This document shows positions 9,412 through 18,668 of a stretch of DNA of 64,000 nucleotides, one piece after another. The DNA is from Planctomycetota bacterium (GTDB lineage Bacteria > Planctomycetota > Planctomycetia > Pirellulales > Pirellulaceae), in NCBI GenBank assembly GCA_014381825.1, contig JACNKX010000106.1, positions 116,325-180,324 on the forward strand, in the 5' to 3' direction. Below the pieces are notes generated by a model that searched no databases, was not told the DNA's origin, and saw only the letters and a program-made list of their open reading frames with translations. Position numbers and translations under genes: made by a program. The stretch's first letter is position 1. Each line of letters opens with the position of its first letter.

Positions 9412-10458
9412 CTACCAGGCGAATTCGAGGCCCAGATGGCCACCTTGGTAGATCAATGTTGCCAGGTCCACATCACCGGCTCCCGTGGCTGCGGCAAAGT
9501 TATCGATTTGGTCCGCGGCGAGCCCTACGCCATCTAACCACAATCCTCGATAGCCAATTCGACCACTAAAATATGGCGTGAATCGATATACCGCCGTAAC
9601 GGAGACTTCAGCTCCATACGCCGTCGCGCCGAACGATCGGTTAACCGACGGCGTCGTCGCTCCCCCTGTGCGGACTTCACCGTCAAGCTTCATGTCGTTA
9701 TGGAACACGCCACCCATCAATGTCGCTTCGACACGACATCTGCTCGGTGTTTCCCACAAGACTCGGCGAACTCCGATCTGACCGCCATAAAGATCATTCG
9801 AAAAGTCGATGAGCGCGCCTTCCGTGAGATCGGTCGTAACGAAGGTTTCCAGTTCTTCAGTCTGACGCAATGCACGAAGGCCGAACATCGGTTCAAAACC
9901 CCATCGTGCGCACAGCCACACATTCAGTTCGCCACTGTGCAAGTCGGACGAGTAAGCTGTCGTAAGGTCTGTATACGAACCATTTAGGGTATCGAAGTGA
10001 ACGATTGTTGCGTCGTTCGTCGCGACCGCGTCTCCGTCATCATAGATGCGTCGCTCGTGGGCCAATTGGTCATAGATGCCGAAATAACGCAACTCCCAAG
10101 TTTGTCCATTCTGGCCTTTCGATCGCACACCAATGTCGACGCCGGCTTCTACGTTGAACTCCAACTCCGATGTGTGCAGTACCGATGCGGTAGGCGCGGC
10201 TGCAGGAGCGACAATCAAGAAGTTGGAATCGACTTTCCCTCGACCTAACCAAAGGAGATCAGCGCTGAGCGCGTAGCAAGTTTCTGGTTCGCACGCGCAC
10301 ACCAGACCACAATCACCCTGGCAGCGATCACTCGCTACATGACCGTGCTCCGTGCCCAGGTACGCATCATTCACGAGAACTTCGTCCGCTCGAACCGTTA
10401 CTCGGCCCACCAGCACGAGGGCGATCACACCACATATTTGCCGGAGATTTCCACCCAT
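9412..10458 (-). CDS. BBP7-family outer-membrane beta-barrel protein
   Basis: A 348-residue exported protein with a signal peptide (GVIALVLVGRVTVRA before DEV) and alternating beta-strand sequence. I place it in the planctomycete BBP7 barrel family from the CYALSADLLWLGRGK strand after a Cys-rich segment, the ELRYFGIYDQLA and GFEPMFGLRALRQTEELE segments, and the closing GYRGLWLDGVGLA with C-terminal LEFAW. The terminal aromatic residue fits an outer-membrane barrel. It follows a paralogue by 45 bases, so the two are probably co-transcribed. Function (porin, scaffold or surface protein) is not known. Confidence 0.82.
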   Translation of the reverse strand: MGGNLRQICGVIALVLVGRVTVRADEVLVNDAYLGTEHGHVASDRCQGDCGLVCACEPETCYALSADLLWLGRGKVDSNFLIVAPAAAPTASVLHTSELEFNVEAGVDIGVRSKGQNGQTWELRYFGIYDQLAHERRIYDDGDAVATNDATIVHFDTLNGSYTDLTTAYSSDLHSGELNVWLCARWGFEPMFGLRALRQTEELETFVTTDLTEGALIDFSNDLYGGQIGVRRVLWETPSRCRVEATLMGGVFHNDMKLDGEVRTGGATTPSVNRSFGATAYGAEVSVTAVYRFTPYFSGRIGYRGLWLDGVGLAADQIDNFAAATGAGDVDLATLIYQGGHLGLEFAW

Positions 10459-10503
10459 TTATTCCAACTCCTGATCGCGTAAAGACGCGGCGAACCACCA
10501 CGT

Positions 10504-11556
10504 TCACCAAGTCACTTCACCACCGACATACGTTCCGTGATAGAGCACTGTGCCATAGTCGAATGCTCCAATTCCGGATTGAAGATTAAAGTTATCGTGC
10601 TGGTCAGGCGCTAATGCGACGCCGTCCAACCACATCGCGGTATAGCCGACCCGAACGGTAACATGTCGGCCAATCTGATAGGCCAGTTCAAGATTCACTT
10701 CACCAAAATAGGAAACGTGGTCCGACGGGAACTTCGCGGTTGTCTCGATCGTTGTCGATATCATTGTCAAAGGATCGGTCACCGTGATGTCGCCGCCACC
10801 GGTTGTCAAATTAAGATTATTGTAAAAGACGCCACCTTTGACCGTCGATTGAAACCGAACGGGACCGGCGTCCCAGAGCAATGCCTCGCCACCGATTTGA
10901 AATCCCCAAAGCTCATTGTCTGTCATACTGAGCTGCAGGTTGGTCGCGCCATCGCCGGTGAGTCGATCGAATTGGTCTTCGAGCTGAATGAATCGAATGC
11001 CGGCAATCGGCGCAAATCGACTCCATTGCCGCATGCGACTGCCGAGTTCAACGCTGCGAAGAGTCGACATATAGGAAGTTTGAAAATCGGTTCCCGTCGA
11101 TGGTGTGACAGAAGGGAATTCGAAATAGTCGTAAAGAGCCGTTGTTGCGCTATGGACTCGGGAGTTGTCGAATTTAGATCCGAGATAGTTGAACACGAGG
11201 TCACAGCCATCGTCACCTGTCAGAACGAGGTTAAATCGGAAGCCCGCCGTAACAGGAAACCCCAGATCCGTCGCGTTGAGAACCTCGCTGCCCGTCCCCA
11301 CCTCCGTAACCACTGATCGAGAATCGGCATCCGAGCGATCGAACAGCAGGACGTCAAATGTCGCTTGTCCGAGCCAGCAAGGTCCAGGATCGCGAAAGCA
11401 GCCCCCTGTCAGACCTCCAGGATCGTAGAAAGGCTCCACGGTTTCGAGAGGCGCACCGTCGGAAAAGTAGCCGCTGTTGATTTGAGCGCGTGCCGGCGTG
11501 TGGCTGGCGGCGATGAGCAGGCCGAAAGCGACCGACACACCAATGCGGAATTGCAC
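10504..11556 (-). CDS. BBP7-family outer-membrane beta-barrel protein (paralogue)
   Basis: A 350-residue paralogue of the gene at 9412. It has a signal peptide (RIGVSVAFGLLIAASHTPARAQ), a CWLGQATFDVLLFDR opening strand, the APIAGIRFIQLEDQF segment matching the neighbour's GLRALRQTEEL segment, a GYTAMWLDGVALAPDQHDNF closing motif and a C-terminal Trp. The frame extends to a GTG at 11589, but a GTG at 11556 sits just behind GGAGGGAG (11561-11568) and is the better start. The two barrels share architecture but only moderate identity, so the duplication is old. It is the first gene of this two-gene unit. Confidence 0.82.
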   Translation of the reverse strand: MQFRIGVSVAFGLLIAASHTPARAQINSGYFSDGAPLETVEPFYDPGGLTGGCFRDPGPCWLGQATFDVLLFDRSDADSRSVVTEVGTGSEVLNATDLGFPVTAGFRFNLVLTGDDGCDLVFNYLGSKFDNSRVHSATTALYDYFEFPSVTPSTGTDFQTSYMSTLRSVELGSRMRQWSRFAPIAGIRFIQLEDQFDRLTGDGATNLQLSMTDNELWGFQIGGEALLWDAGPVRFQSTVKGGVFYNNLNLTTGGGDITVTDPLTMISTTIETTAKFPSDHVSYFGEVNLELAYQIGRHVTVRVGYTAMWLDGVALAPDQHDNFNLQSGIGAFDYGTVLYHGTYVGGEVTW

Positions 11557-11877
11557 CGTACTCCCTCCATGCTCCGAGTCCCGTATCACGATTACGCAAT
11601 TGAGACTGGTCGGCGTCGAAATCCATTAAAACGCGGCACCAGACCGCGACTACAGAGGTAGATCGACGCACATTGCGTCAAGACACGAAGAAGAGCAAGC
11701 GAAGCAGACCAACCGTCACGACAGGGGTTCGGCGGCAGAACCGCGACCAACAGAATGGCCGACACCACCTGACCGTAATGTAGGTCCGATAGACTTACGA
11801 CCGTTAAAACCGGAAGCGATCTTTAACGTTGATGTATATCCGGACGCCTTGGCGCTATTGTGGCGATTGTTCGCAGG
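11557..11877. other. Gene-free stretch upstream of the BBP7 pair
   Basis: No protein with recognisable content is visible on either strand. The region must hold the promoter for the BBP7 genes and the 3' end of the WD40 operon transcript. A short perfect inverted repeat, GACGCA-CAT-TGCGTC, lies at 11665-11679 and could be an operator. I see no convincing terminator. Confidence 0.5.
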
Positions 11878-14800
11878 CTACTCAGCTCCTGCTGTCTCAA
11901 CGCTCGGCGGCTCAAAACTAACTAAGACTTTACCGTCGTCCTGCCAAAGGCGAACGACACTGTCTTGTCCACCGGCGACGATCACTTTGCCGTTTGCACT
12001 GGCTCCAACGGAGTACATGAAGTCTGCAGCTCCGGCGAAACTGCGAACGTTGCCACCGTTGTCAGCATTCTTCATTTGAACGGTCTTGTCGCCGCAAGAT
12101 GCGATTACATTACTTCCGTCGGCGACAAAACGAATCGCCGTGACCTCCTTGCTAAATCCGGTGATTGTTCGCTTTTGATCACCAGTCCGAACGTCCCACA
12201 CCTTAATCACGTTGTCCGCTCCGCTCGTTGCCAACAAACGTCCGTCGGCTCGCCAACTGACACCTAACACGTGATGCGTGTGGCCTTCAAACGATCGCAC
12301 AAACTCGCCGGTCTGAACATCGAAAATCTTGGCAAATCGATCTGAAGCCGAACTCGCGATTTGCTTGCCGTCCGGCGAAAACTCCAATCCGTAAATCACG
12401 TCGCTGTGCGCTTCCTTGACCTCACGAACCAATGTCCCATCCGCCACATTCCATAACTTGAGTTCACCGCTGCGCGACGGCTCGCCTCCACCAGTGGCCA
12501 GCACTTTGCCATCCGGGCTAAAATCGAGCGTCGTTACGCGGTCGACGAACTGTTCCGCAGAGTCGACCGATCCAATGGTGCGAACCAGATTCCAAACGGG
12601 ATTGCTATCCCACCAGACAGCTGTCTTATTCGCAGCTACGGAAAGTACGTTCGAGTCAGAAGCGTATGCCACGGCAGTGATGACTGCCGCGTGACCTTCA
12701 AATGTTTCGATTGCAGCTCCAGTTTCGCTATCCCACGTATGAACGCGTTGGTCGTCTCCGCCGGTTGCCAACGTCAGCCCATCAGGTGAAAAGGCGACCG
12801 CGAGATTGGGCTTCTCAGTTTCCGCGGCTGACTTCTGGACTTCGGCGAGGTTCGCTTCCTTCTGCTTTGCCAGCTCTTCGGCAACCTTAACCGTTGCCTC
12901 CACGGGTGGGATCGACTCAGTTGCCTTCTTGACGGAATCCTTGGCGCGAGCTACGGTGCGAATCGCCGATTGGAGCGAACGTTCTGCGGCGTTCTGCTCG
13001 TCAAGGGCCTTTTGAGCTGGCGCAGCAAGTTTGGTGACATTCGCCTCGGCAGCTTTAATGTCGTTCGTTCCCTTCGCGATCGCCGCCTCCGCAGCCGTCT
13101 TGGCGACTTCCAGCGTCTTCTTTTTGGCTTCGCCGTCGATGATCGCCTTTTGTGCGGCGACCTTGGCCGCTTCAGCTGCCTTATTCTGCGCTTCGGCTAC
13201 GTCCTTCACTGCCTTGTCGACTGACGCGGCCAGGGCAGCCAATGCCTTGTTATCGGGTTGCGCCTTTGCAGCCTCTTGAACTTTCCCCAGGCCTTCGGCC
13301 AACGTGTCGATAACCGTCTTGGCTGCAGCAACCGATTGCACGATGTTCGCATCGGCAGCAACAACGTCGGCCTGCGCCTTCTTGATCGCTTCGTCGGTTG
13401 CAACCATTCCATCTTCGGCCGCTTTCTTATCAGCTTCGTATTTCACTTGTGCTGCCTTTACATCAGCCAACGCCTTCTCGCCTGCAACCTTGTCGGCGAC
13501 TGGCTTCTTTGCAGCTTCAATCTTCTTTTTATGCTCTTCGTCAGCTTTCTTCTGCGCCTCTTCAGCTGCCGTCGCATTCTTCTCTTCAGCTGCTTTGCGG
13601 TCCGTTGCGGCTTTTAAATCAGCTTTCGTTGCATCGATCTCGCGTTTTGCAATTGCGACCATCCGCGTAACGTCCTCGACCCGAATCTGAGCACGAAAAT
13701 CGCCTTTTAGCTCGGCGAGCTGCTTTCCCGCCGCATCCCATAGTTTCGTAGTGTTATTGGAACTCGCGGACGCGAAGCGCTGTCCGTCCGGTCGTACGGC
13801 GATCGATGTGATCGGCCCTCCATGATTTACTTGGCGGACGATGTTTCCGCCGTTGACATCCCAGACTCGAAGCGTTCCATCCTGGCTGCCGGATGCAATT
13901 TGCGTGGGCGTTGGGAGAACTGCGGCAAGTGAAATGACAGGGCCACCGTGGCCTTTCAATTCCTTGAGCGGTACGATTGGCGCCGCCGCCTTTTCAACGG
14001 CTGCTTTCGCGACGGCAGCCTTTTCCGCAGCGTCCTTGTCGGCTGCTGCCTTCTCGGCGTTGGCCTTTTCGGCGGCCGCCTTGTCTTCTTCCGTTTCGGA
14101 CTTCGCCTTTTCAGCCGCCGCTAGAGCAGCAGCGGTCTTGTCCGCGGCGACTTTGTCCGCCGCAGCTTGCTCGGCGACCGCTTTATCAGCGGCAGCCTTC
14201 AACGCAGCGACTGCTTGTGGATCGGGAAGAGCCCAGACGCGAATAATGTTGTCAGCACCCGCGGTCGCGATTTGCGCGTTAGCAGCAGCGAAAACCACAG
14301 CATTAACAACTGCCGGTGTTTCAATACTTCCAGCCGATTGCCCGTCCGCGACATTCCAAACGCGAAGTGATTTGTCTTGACCACCCGAAACTAGTTTGCT
14401 GCTGTCGGTCGAGAAGGCAACACCTGTGGCGCCGCCAGCGTGGCCGTCAAGAGTCCGTGCCAACTTGCCAGATGGCATTTCGAATAATTGCACCTTGCCG
14501 CTATCTTCCGCCATAGCGAGCCATTTTCCATCGGGACTTACCACGACCGACTTCACGGGACTCTCAACACCTGCAATGTCTAGCTTATGTGTATTGCGAG
14601 CGCGTTTCCAAAATTTCACGTTACGGTAGCCGCCTGAAACGAGCAATTCGCTATCGGGACTGAATCGCAACGACTGGACTAAATCCAAATGCGCGACACC
14701 TTGATTGCCAGATGCGGCATCAACCAACGCCGGATCAGTCAATCGTCCGACTTCACGTTTGCTGCCCACGTGATACAAAAAGATCTGATTGGCGCGACCG

Positions 14801-15327
14801 GCCGCGGCGTATTGACCGTCTGGCGAGATTGAAATTGAATAAATCGGATTCACGCCAGGAGGTAGCGGTTGCCACTTCACGGGTCCGCCGCCTGTGACCT
14901 CTCCCTTGGCACCCTGATCAATCCAGAGCTTGATCAAACCGAGTTCATCAGGAGTTAGGGGCTTGGCACCGACATCGTTGTCCTCCGGCGGCATGAACGG
15001 TTCTATCTGCATAGCTGCAGCGTTGAGCAACAGACTCTCCAGAGCTTTCCCTGGAACAACGGATGGTCCCTCAGAACCACCTTTCAGAATGGTCTGCGGA
15101 GTCTCGAGGACGAGGTCGCTTTCCGCATCCGTATTATTGTGGCAAGCCAAACACTTTCGGCGGAAGATCGGCAGAATCTCCTTCTCAAATTCGACATCGC
15201 CCTCATGCTTCACTTCCGCAATCGTGATCGCGTCGTCGGCCCGAAGCGAATTCGCATCGGTACTGATAATCGCTATCGTGGTAATTGCGAGAGCATGAAC
15301 CAAGATATTTGTGTGTCGCGTCAACAT
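11878..15327 (-). CDS. Planctomycete cytochrome C / WD40 protein with long Ala-Lys coiled coils
   Basis: A 1149-residue exported protein. After a signal peptide there is a planctomycete-type cytochrome domain with one heme c site, C59-LA-C62-H63, and the MPPEDNDVGAKPL and LIKLWIDQGAKGE motifs. WD40 repeats follow (about 150-370: SPDGQYAAAGR, LDGHAGGATGVAFS, VWNVADGQ), are interrupted by an Ala/Lys/Glu coiled coil (about 371-446), resume for two or three repeats, then meet a second, roughly 290-residue coiled-coil region (about 550-840). A further WD40 block ends the protein. Enough blades are present for more than one propeller. It is the last gene of a reverse operon after the PPC-domain and DUF1549/1553 genes, a combination common in planctomycetes. 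The coiled-coil insertions are unusual. Role unknown; a periplasmic redox scaffold is an inference. Confidence 0.88.
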   Translation of the reverse strand: MLTRHTNILVHALAITTIAIISTDANSLRADDAITIAEVKHEGDVEFEKEILPIFRRKCLACHNNTDAESDLVLETPQTILKGGSEGPSVVPGKALESLLLNAAAMQIEPFMPPEDNDVGAKPLTPDELGLIKLWIDQGAKGEVTGGGPVKWQPLPPGVNPIYSISISPDGQYAAAGRANQIFLYHVGSKREVGRLTDPALVDAASGNQGVAHLDLVQSLRFSPDSELLVSGGYRNVKFWKRARNTHKLDIAGVESPVKSVVVSPDGKWLAMAEDSGKVQLFEMPSGKLARTLDGHAGGATGVAFSTDSSKLVSGGQDKSLRVWNVADGQSAGSIETPAVVNAVVFAAANAQIATAGADNIIRVWALPDPQAVAALKAAADKAVAEQAAADKVAADKTAAALAAAEKAKSETEEDKAAAEKANAEKAAADKDAAEKAAVAKAAVEKAAAPIVPLKELKGHGGPVISLAAVLPTPTQIASGSQDGTLRVWDVNGGNIVRQVNHGGPITSIAVRPDGQRFASASSNNTTKLWDAAGKQLAELKGDFRAQIRVEDVTRMVAIAKREIDATKADLKAATDRKAAEEKNATAAEEAQKKADEEHKKKIEAAKKPVADKVAGEKALADVKAAQVKYEADKKAAEDGMVATDEAIKKAQADVVAADANIVQSVAAAKTVIDTLAEGLGKVQEAAKAQPDNKALAALAASVDKAVKDVAEAQNKAAEAAKVAAQKAIIDGEAKKKTLEVAKTAAEAAIAKGTNDIKAAEANVTKLAAPAQKALDEQNAAERSLQSAIRTVARAKDSVKKATESIPPVEATVKVAEELAKQKEANLAEVQKSAAETEKPNLAVAFSPDGLTLATGGDDQRVHTWDSETGAAIETFEGHAAVITAVAYASDSNVLSVAANKTAVWWDSNPVWNLVRTIGSVDSAEQFVDRVTTLDFSPDGKVLATGGGEPSRSGELKLWNVADGTLVREVKEAHSDVIYGLEFSPDGKQIASSASDRFAKIFDVQTGEFVRSFEGHTHHVLGVSWRADGRLLATSGADNVIKVWDVRTGDQKRTITGFSKEVTAIRFVADGSNVIASCGDKTVQMKNADNGGNVRSFAGAADFMYSVGASANGKVIVAGGQDSVVRLWQDDGKVLVSFEPPSVETAGAE

Positions 15328-15385
15328 GGGAATTCAACCTGATCAAAAGGCTTGTTGGATGATGAAACCAATTGTTATTGTTTTC

Positions 15386-15410
15386 GTAGAGTCGGTCGTG
15401 CCCACTCTAC
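15386..15410. other. Small intergenic hairpin between two operon genes
   Basis: GTAGAGT at 15386-15392 is repeated inverted as ACTCTAC at 15404-15410 around an 11-base centre. It lies between the PPC-domain gene's stop and the WD40 gene's start. No U-tract follows on either strand, so it is not a clear terminator; it could shape the operon mRNA. Confidence 0.35.
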
Positions 15411-15413
15411 AAA

Positions 15414-18400
15414 TTACTCGACCTTCTCGACTTGGAGAACTAACGCCTGCGTCGCCTCAACATCGATTCCGTTGAACTTCGCTTTCGCTCGCACGGTGAC
15501 CGCGTGATCGCCAGGAGTGGCATCCTTAGTCGCAGTCAGCTCGAACTTGCCGTCCTTTTGATCTTTGGCGATTGAGACTTTCGAAATCGTGATGCCAGCA
15601 ACACCTTTCGGAAGCTCAAAGGAAACTTCCGTCTGTTCCGTAAAGTCGTACAAACGTTCAATTGAGACAGGCACCTCGATCTTTTCGCCCTGCTTCAAGG
15701 CGTTGGCCGGAGCAGGCGCCGTTAACTTCAGAGGCGTCTTGACGATTCGAAGGCGGATCGGCGTTGAAATGAAGGCAACGTTCTTATCCACCGGATTATT
15801 CGCCTTCTTCGTATCGGCGACCTTCTTATCGGCTGCCGTCTTCGCCGTTTGAACTCTTTTCAGTTTCGCAGCAGTATCGACAGCGCTCTTTTCCGCAGCA
15901 ACTTTGGCTTCTTCGGCCTGCTTCGCCTTTGCCTGAGCATCGACGACAACTTGCTCAGCGGCTTTCTGTTTAGCGACGGCGTCGGCACTTGCCACGTCGG
16001 CATCAGTCTTTACCTTTTCAGCATCAGCGGCTGCCTTAGCCAAAGCTTCATCGCCTTCAGCCTTTGCAGCGGCTTCCTTTGCGGCAGCGAGAGTCGTCGC
16101 AGCCTGTGCCGCAGCGTCAGCAGCCTGCTTGGCAATAACGTCCGCAGCCGTCTTCGCATCGATTGCCGACTTGACGGCTGCAACCGCATCGGTCGCGGTC
16201 TTCACAGTTGCCGTTTTATTTTCGTTTGCCACCTTGAGTGCATCGGTGACTTCTTTGACAACTGCGTCAATGGTCTTCTGCTCTTCTGCTGCGCGAGTGA
16301 CGGCCGTTGGATTCAGCGAATGCTTAATCTTAGTGTCGGCTCGCAAATAGAACGTGTAGAGGCCGGGCTTCGTAGCTTTGTTCTTGATGTCGAGAGCCAA
16401 CTTGGCGTCTGCAGCGTCCGCCTTTACAGCGATATTCCCAGGCTTGAACTCATTCGCTGCGTTAATCGGAACAAGACTGACGTCGCTTTTAAAGTCCTCG
16501 CGGCGAGTTACCTTGACCGGGATCTCCAACTTGCCGCCGAGTGACGTCTCCCAAATCTTGTCATCGCCGACATCGATGAACGCTTGTTCCGGATCCTGAT
16601 CGATCACGGCAAACGAGACGCCTCGGCTGGCGCGATAATTGAGGGGCGCTAGAGTCCGATTTCCGTTATCCCAAACGACGACGCCGCCTCTCGCATATCG
16701 AACCAACTCCTTGTCTTCGACGGTCGACTTTCCCACCACACGGATATCGCCGCTCCACGCTTTGGCGTCTTCCGCTGCTTGGAAGACCAGCGTGCCGGAG
16801 TTTTGAGCCGCTCCGATGTGAGTCGCGCGGCACGTCACGCCCGCAGGTAGGTTCTCAGCCGTGATCTCAACCTCGCCAGCGAAGCCCTCGCGACGTTCAA
16901 CTCGCACATCGTACAAGGTAGTTCCGCCACGTCGAATGGAGGTAGTACCTGCGAGAACGGCATTCGCGTTGACCGGAGCTTGAACGCGTTCGGCAATCGC
17001 GACAACTCGGAAGTCGGGCTGTGGCGACCGTATTACCAGTCGATAGACATTACGGGGATTGGGAGCAGCCGAACCGTTTTGGTCTCGCACTGTCACGCGA
17101 TAGATCGCATCCTGGTCCGCCGTCAGACGATACGAAGGATCGTCCGTCGACGTGTCGAACTTAGTCCCGATGCGACCATTCCGGTCTCCTGGATCATCCA
17201 CGGTCGCAATGTTAGCAACGACTTCTTCGCCTTTGTCGTTCTTGGTAACGCGTTGAACGATGAGATACGGATCAGTTTCCAACCCCAATCGTTGCGAGAT
17301 GATTTCGATGTGATATATGTCGCCCTTCTTCGCTTCAAATTGCAAGTGATCGTGATCACCACTCGGGTAAAACTGCCCGGTGAACTCACACGGAACGGAG
17401 ACTTGCTGAGCGGTAGCAGGATCATCATTCGGCTCCTGCTCCTTCACGACGGGGGCTCTAGCGAAATGAATCGGCGACGGGTTCGCGGTGTTAAAGCGAT
17501 AGGAGTACGAATCGAGGACAGACGCCTGCGGAACGGCAAGCTCTGCGATATCCAACTGGCGAGCGACCGCTTCATCTGCTGGTAGCGGGATATTCACCGT
17601 CACTTGCTCTAATGCAACACCGTCGATCTTGACCTCTGACGGTTGGCCATTCGGTAAGTTCCTCCCGTACAGAACGTACTGATCGTTCGATCCCTTTAAT
17701 CCGGAAGGCGGGAAAATGAAATCGACGTGAGGGCCCATGTGTGCAGTCAATCGATAGAACGAGTCGTTACCGCCACGATAGACAAAGTCGTACAACGCAA
17801 TGATGTATTCGCCAGCCACGGAGGCTTCGAGATCGACGAATGGGTCTTTTCCAATGTTGTCCCGAGAGCGAGCGATTTCGCGACCACTGGGATCGTAGAC
17901 AACGAGTGTACCGTCCATCCGTGAATCGATTCGTTGCGCGGCACAATCCAAAAGAACTCGCTGCCCCTCTTTCAACGCCAACTTGAAATGATCGACATTG
18001 TTTGCGTCGACCCAGCCGCTAACCGTTTTGTCGGCAGCAATTTCAAATGCTGTCTCAACGCTATTGTTCCCACCTCGTTCAATCAATTCTTCGCGAATTC
18101 CGACGGTGAATGCTCTTGGATTCGAGACGCCATAGCGACCGACGACGCGAGCTTCATAGATTCCGGGCGGAACGTCTCCAGCGATCGATACAGAGTACTG
18201 ACCGGCAACGGGACCCTCAGGGAGGAACTCGTTTGGCTTGGCCGTCTTCTGCGTCGCCTTGATTCCCGAATGCGAGAAGACGAGTTGTGTCACGTCGATC
18301 TGATCAGCACCAGCGACTTGCACATCGACCGTCGTCCCGAACTTTCCGCCGGGCGGAAAGATGCTTGATAGTTGCGTACTTGGCAACTGTGCTTGGAGGG

Positions 18401-18503
18401 GAATCGATACTGAGGACACCAGCAAGCCGCCGACAACTGCGGCAAGCATGGCCCGTGAGAAGAAGCGATATAAGGCTCGAATGGCGATCATTCTTCGCGC
18501 CAT
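15414..18503 (-). CDS. Exported PPC-domain protein with Ala-Lys coiled coil
   Basis: A 1029-residue secreted protein with a clear signal peptide (AMLAAVVGGLLVSSVSIPLQAQ). A beta-rich N-terminal domain (FPPGGKFGTTVDVQVAGA) is followed by two bacterial pre-peptidase C-terminal (PPC) domains: one around 145-255 (VSGWVDANNVDHFKLAL to EYIIALYDF) and one around 355-480, starting EQEPNDDPATAQQV. Further Ig-like beta domains follow. An Ala/Lys-rich coiled coil of about 160 residues (roughly 730-890) interrupts one of these beta domains between YTFYLRADTKIKH and NVAFISTPIRLRI. The start has AAAGGAATG upstream. It sits between the DUF1549/1553 gene and the WD40 gene. Its coiled coil is similar in composition to that of the WD40 protein, which suggests that the two products could associate. 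Confidence 0.88.
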   Translation of the reverse strand: MARRMIAIRALYRFFSRAMLAAVVGGLLVSSVSIPLQAQLPSTQLSSIFPPGGKFGTTVDVQVAGADQIDVTQLVFSHSGIKATQKTAKPNEFLPEGPVAGQYSVSIAGDVPPGIYEARVVGRYGVSNPRAFTVGIREELIERGGNNSVETAFEIAADKTVSGWVDANNVDHFKLALKEGQRVLLDCAAQRIDSRMDGTLVVYDPSGREIARSRDNIGKDPFVDLEASVAGEYIIALYDFVYRGGNDSFYRLTAHMGPHVDFIFPPSGLKGSNDQYVLYGRNLPNGQPSEVKIDGVALEQVTVNIPLPADEAVARQLDIAELAVPQASVLDSYSYRFNTANPSPIHFARAPVVKEQEPNDDPATAQQVSVPCEFTGQFYPSGDHDHLQFEAKKGDIYHIEIISQRLGLETDPYLIVQRVTKNDKGEEVVANIATVDDPGDRNGRIGTKFDTSTDDPSYRLTADQDAIYRVTVRDQNGSAAPNPRNVYRLVIRSPQPDFRVVAIAERVQAPVNANAVLAGTTSIRRGGTTLYDVRVERREGFAGEVEITAENLPAGVTCRATHIGAAQNSGTLVFQAAEDAKAWSGDIRVVGKSTVEDKELVRYARGGVVVWDNGNRTLAPLNYRASRGVSFAVIDQDPEQAFIDVGDDKIWETSLGGKLEIPVKVTRREDFKSDVSLVPINAANEFKPGNIAVKADAADAKLALDIKNKATKPGLYTFYLRADTKIKHSLNPTAVTRAAEEQKTIDAVVKEVTDALKVANENKTATVKTATDAVAAVKSAIDAKTAADVIAKQAADAAAQAATTLAAAKEAAAKAEGDEALAKAAADAEKVKTDADVASADAVAKQKAAEQVVVDAQAKAKQAEEAKVAAEKSAVDTAAKLKRVQTAKTAADKKVADTKKANNPVDKNVAFISTPIRLRIVKTPLKLTAPAPANALKQGEKIEVPVSIERLYDFTEQTEVSFELPKGVAGITISKVSIAKDQKDGKFELTATKDATPGDHAVTVRAKAKFNGIDVEATQALVLQVEKVE

Positions 18504-18668
18504 CGGACATTCCTTTCAGATTCAGGTAGGCTGAGACGAAGGGTGTGGTTTGCGACCATTGGGGCCGAAGCAGCAATCAACGCCTACGTCTCAGTTTGAT
18601 TGCCAGGGTGGGAGGTTTCAATAATCCGACCGTTCAACTTAATTCGATACCTTTAACTACGTACTCGT

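Noticed and set aside
10663..11316. 217-codon frame antisense to the second BBP7 gene
   Set aside because: Low-complexity, charged and Cys-rich translation with no motif; the opposite strand encodes a clear barrel.
13841..14380. 179-codon Ala/Ser-rich frame opposite the WD40 gene's coiled coil
   Set aside because: The composition mirrors the complement of Ala/Lys codons; similar frames occur opposite the other coiled coil.
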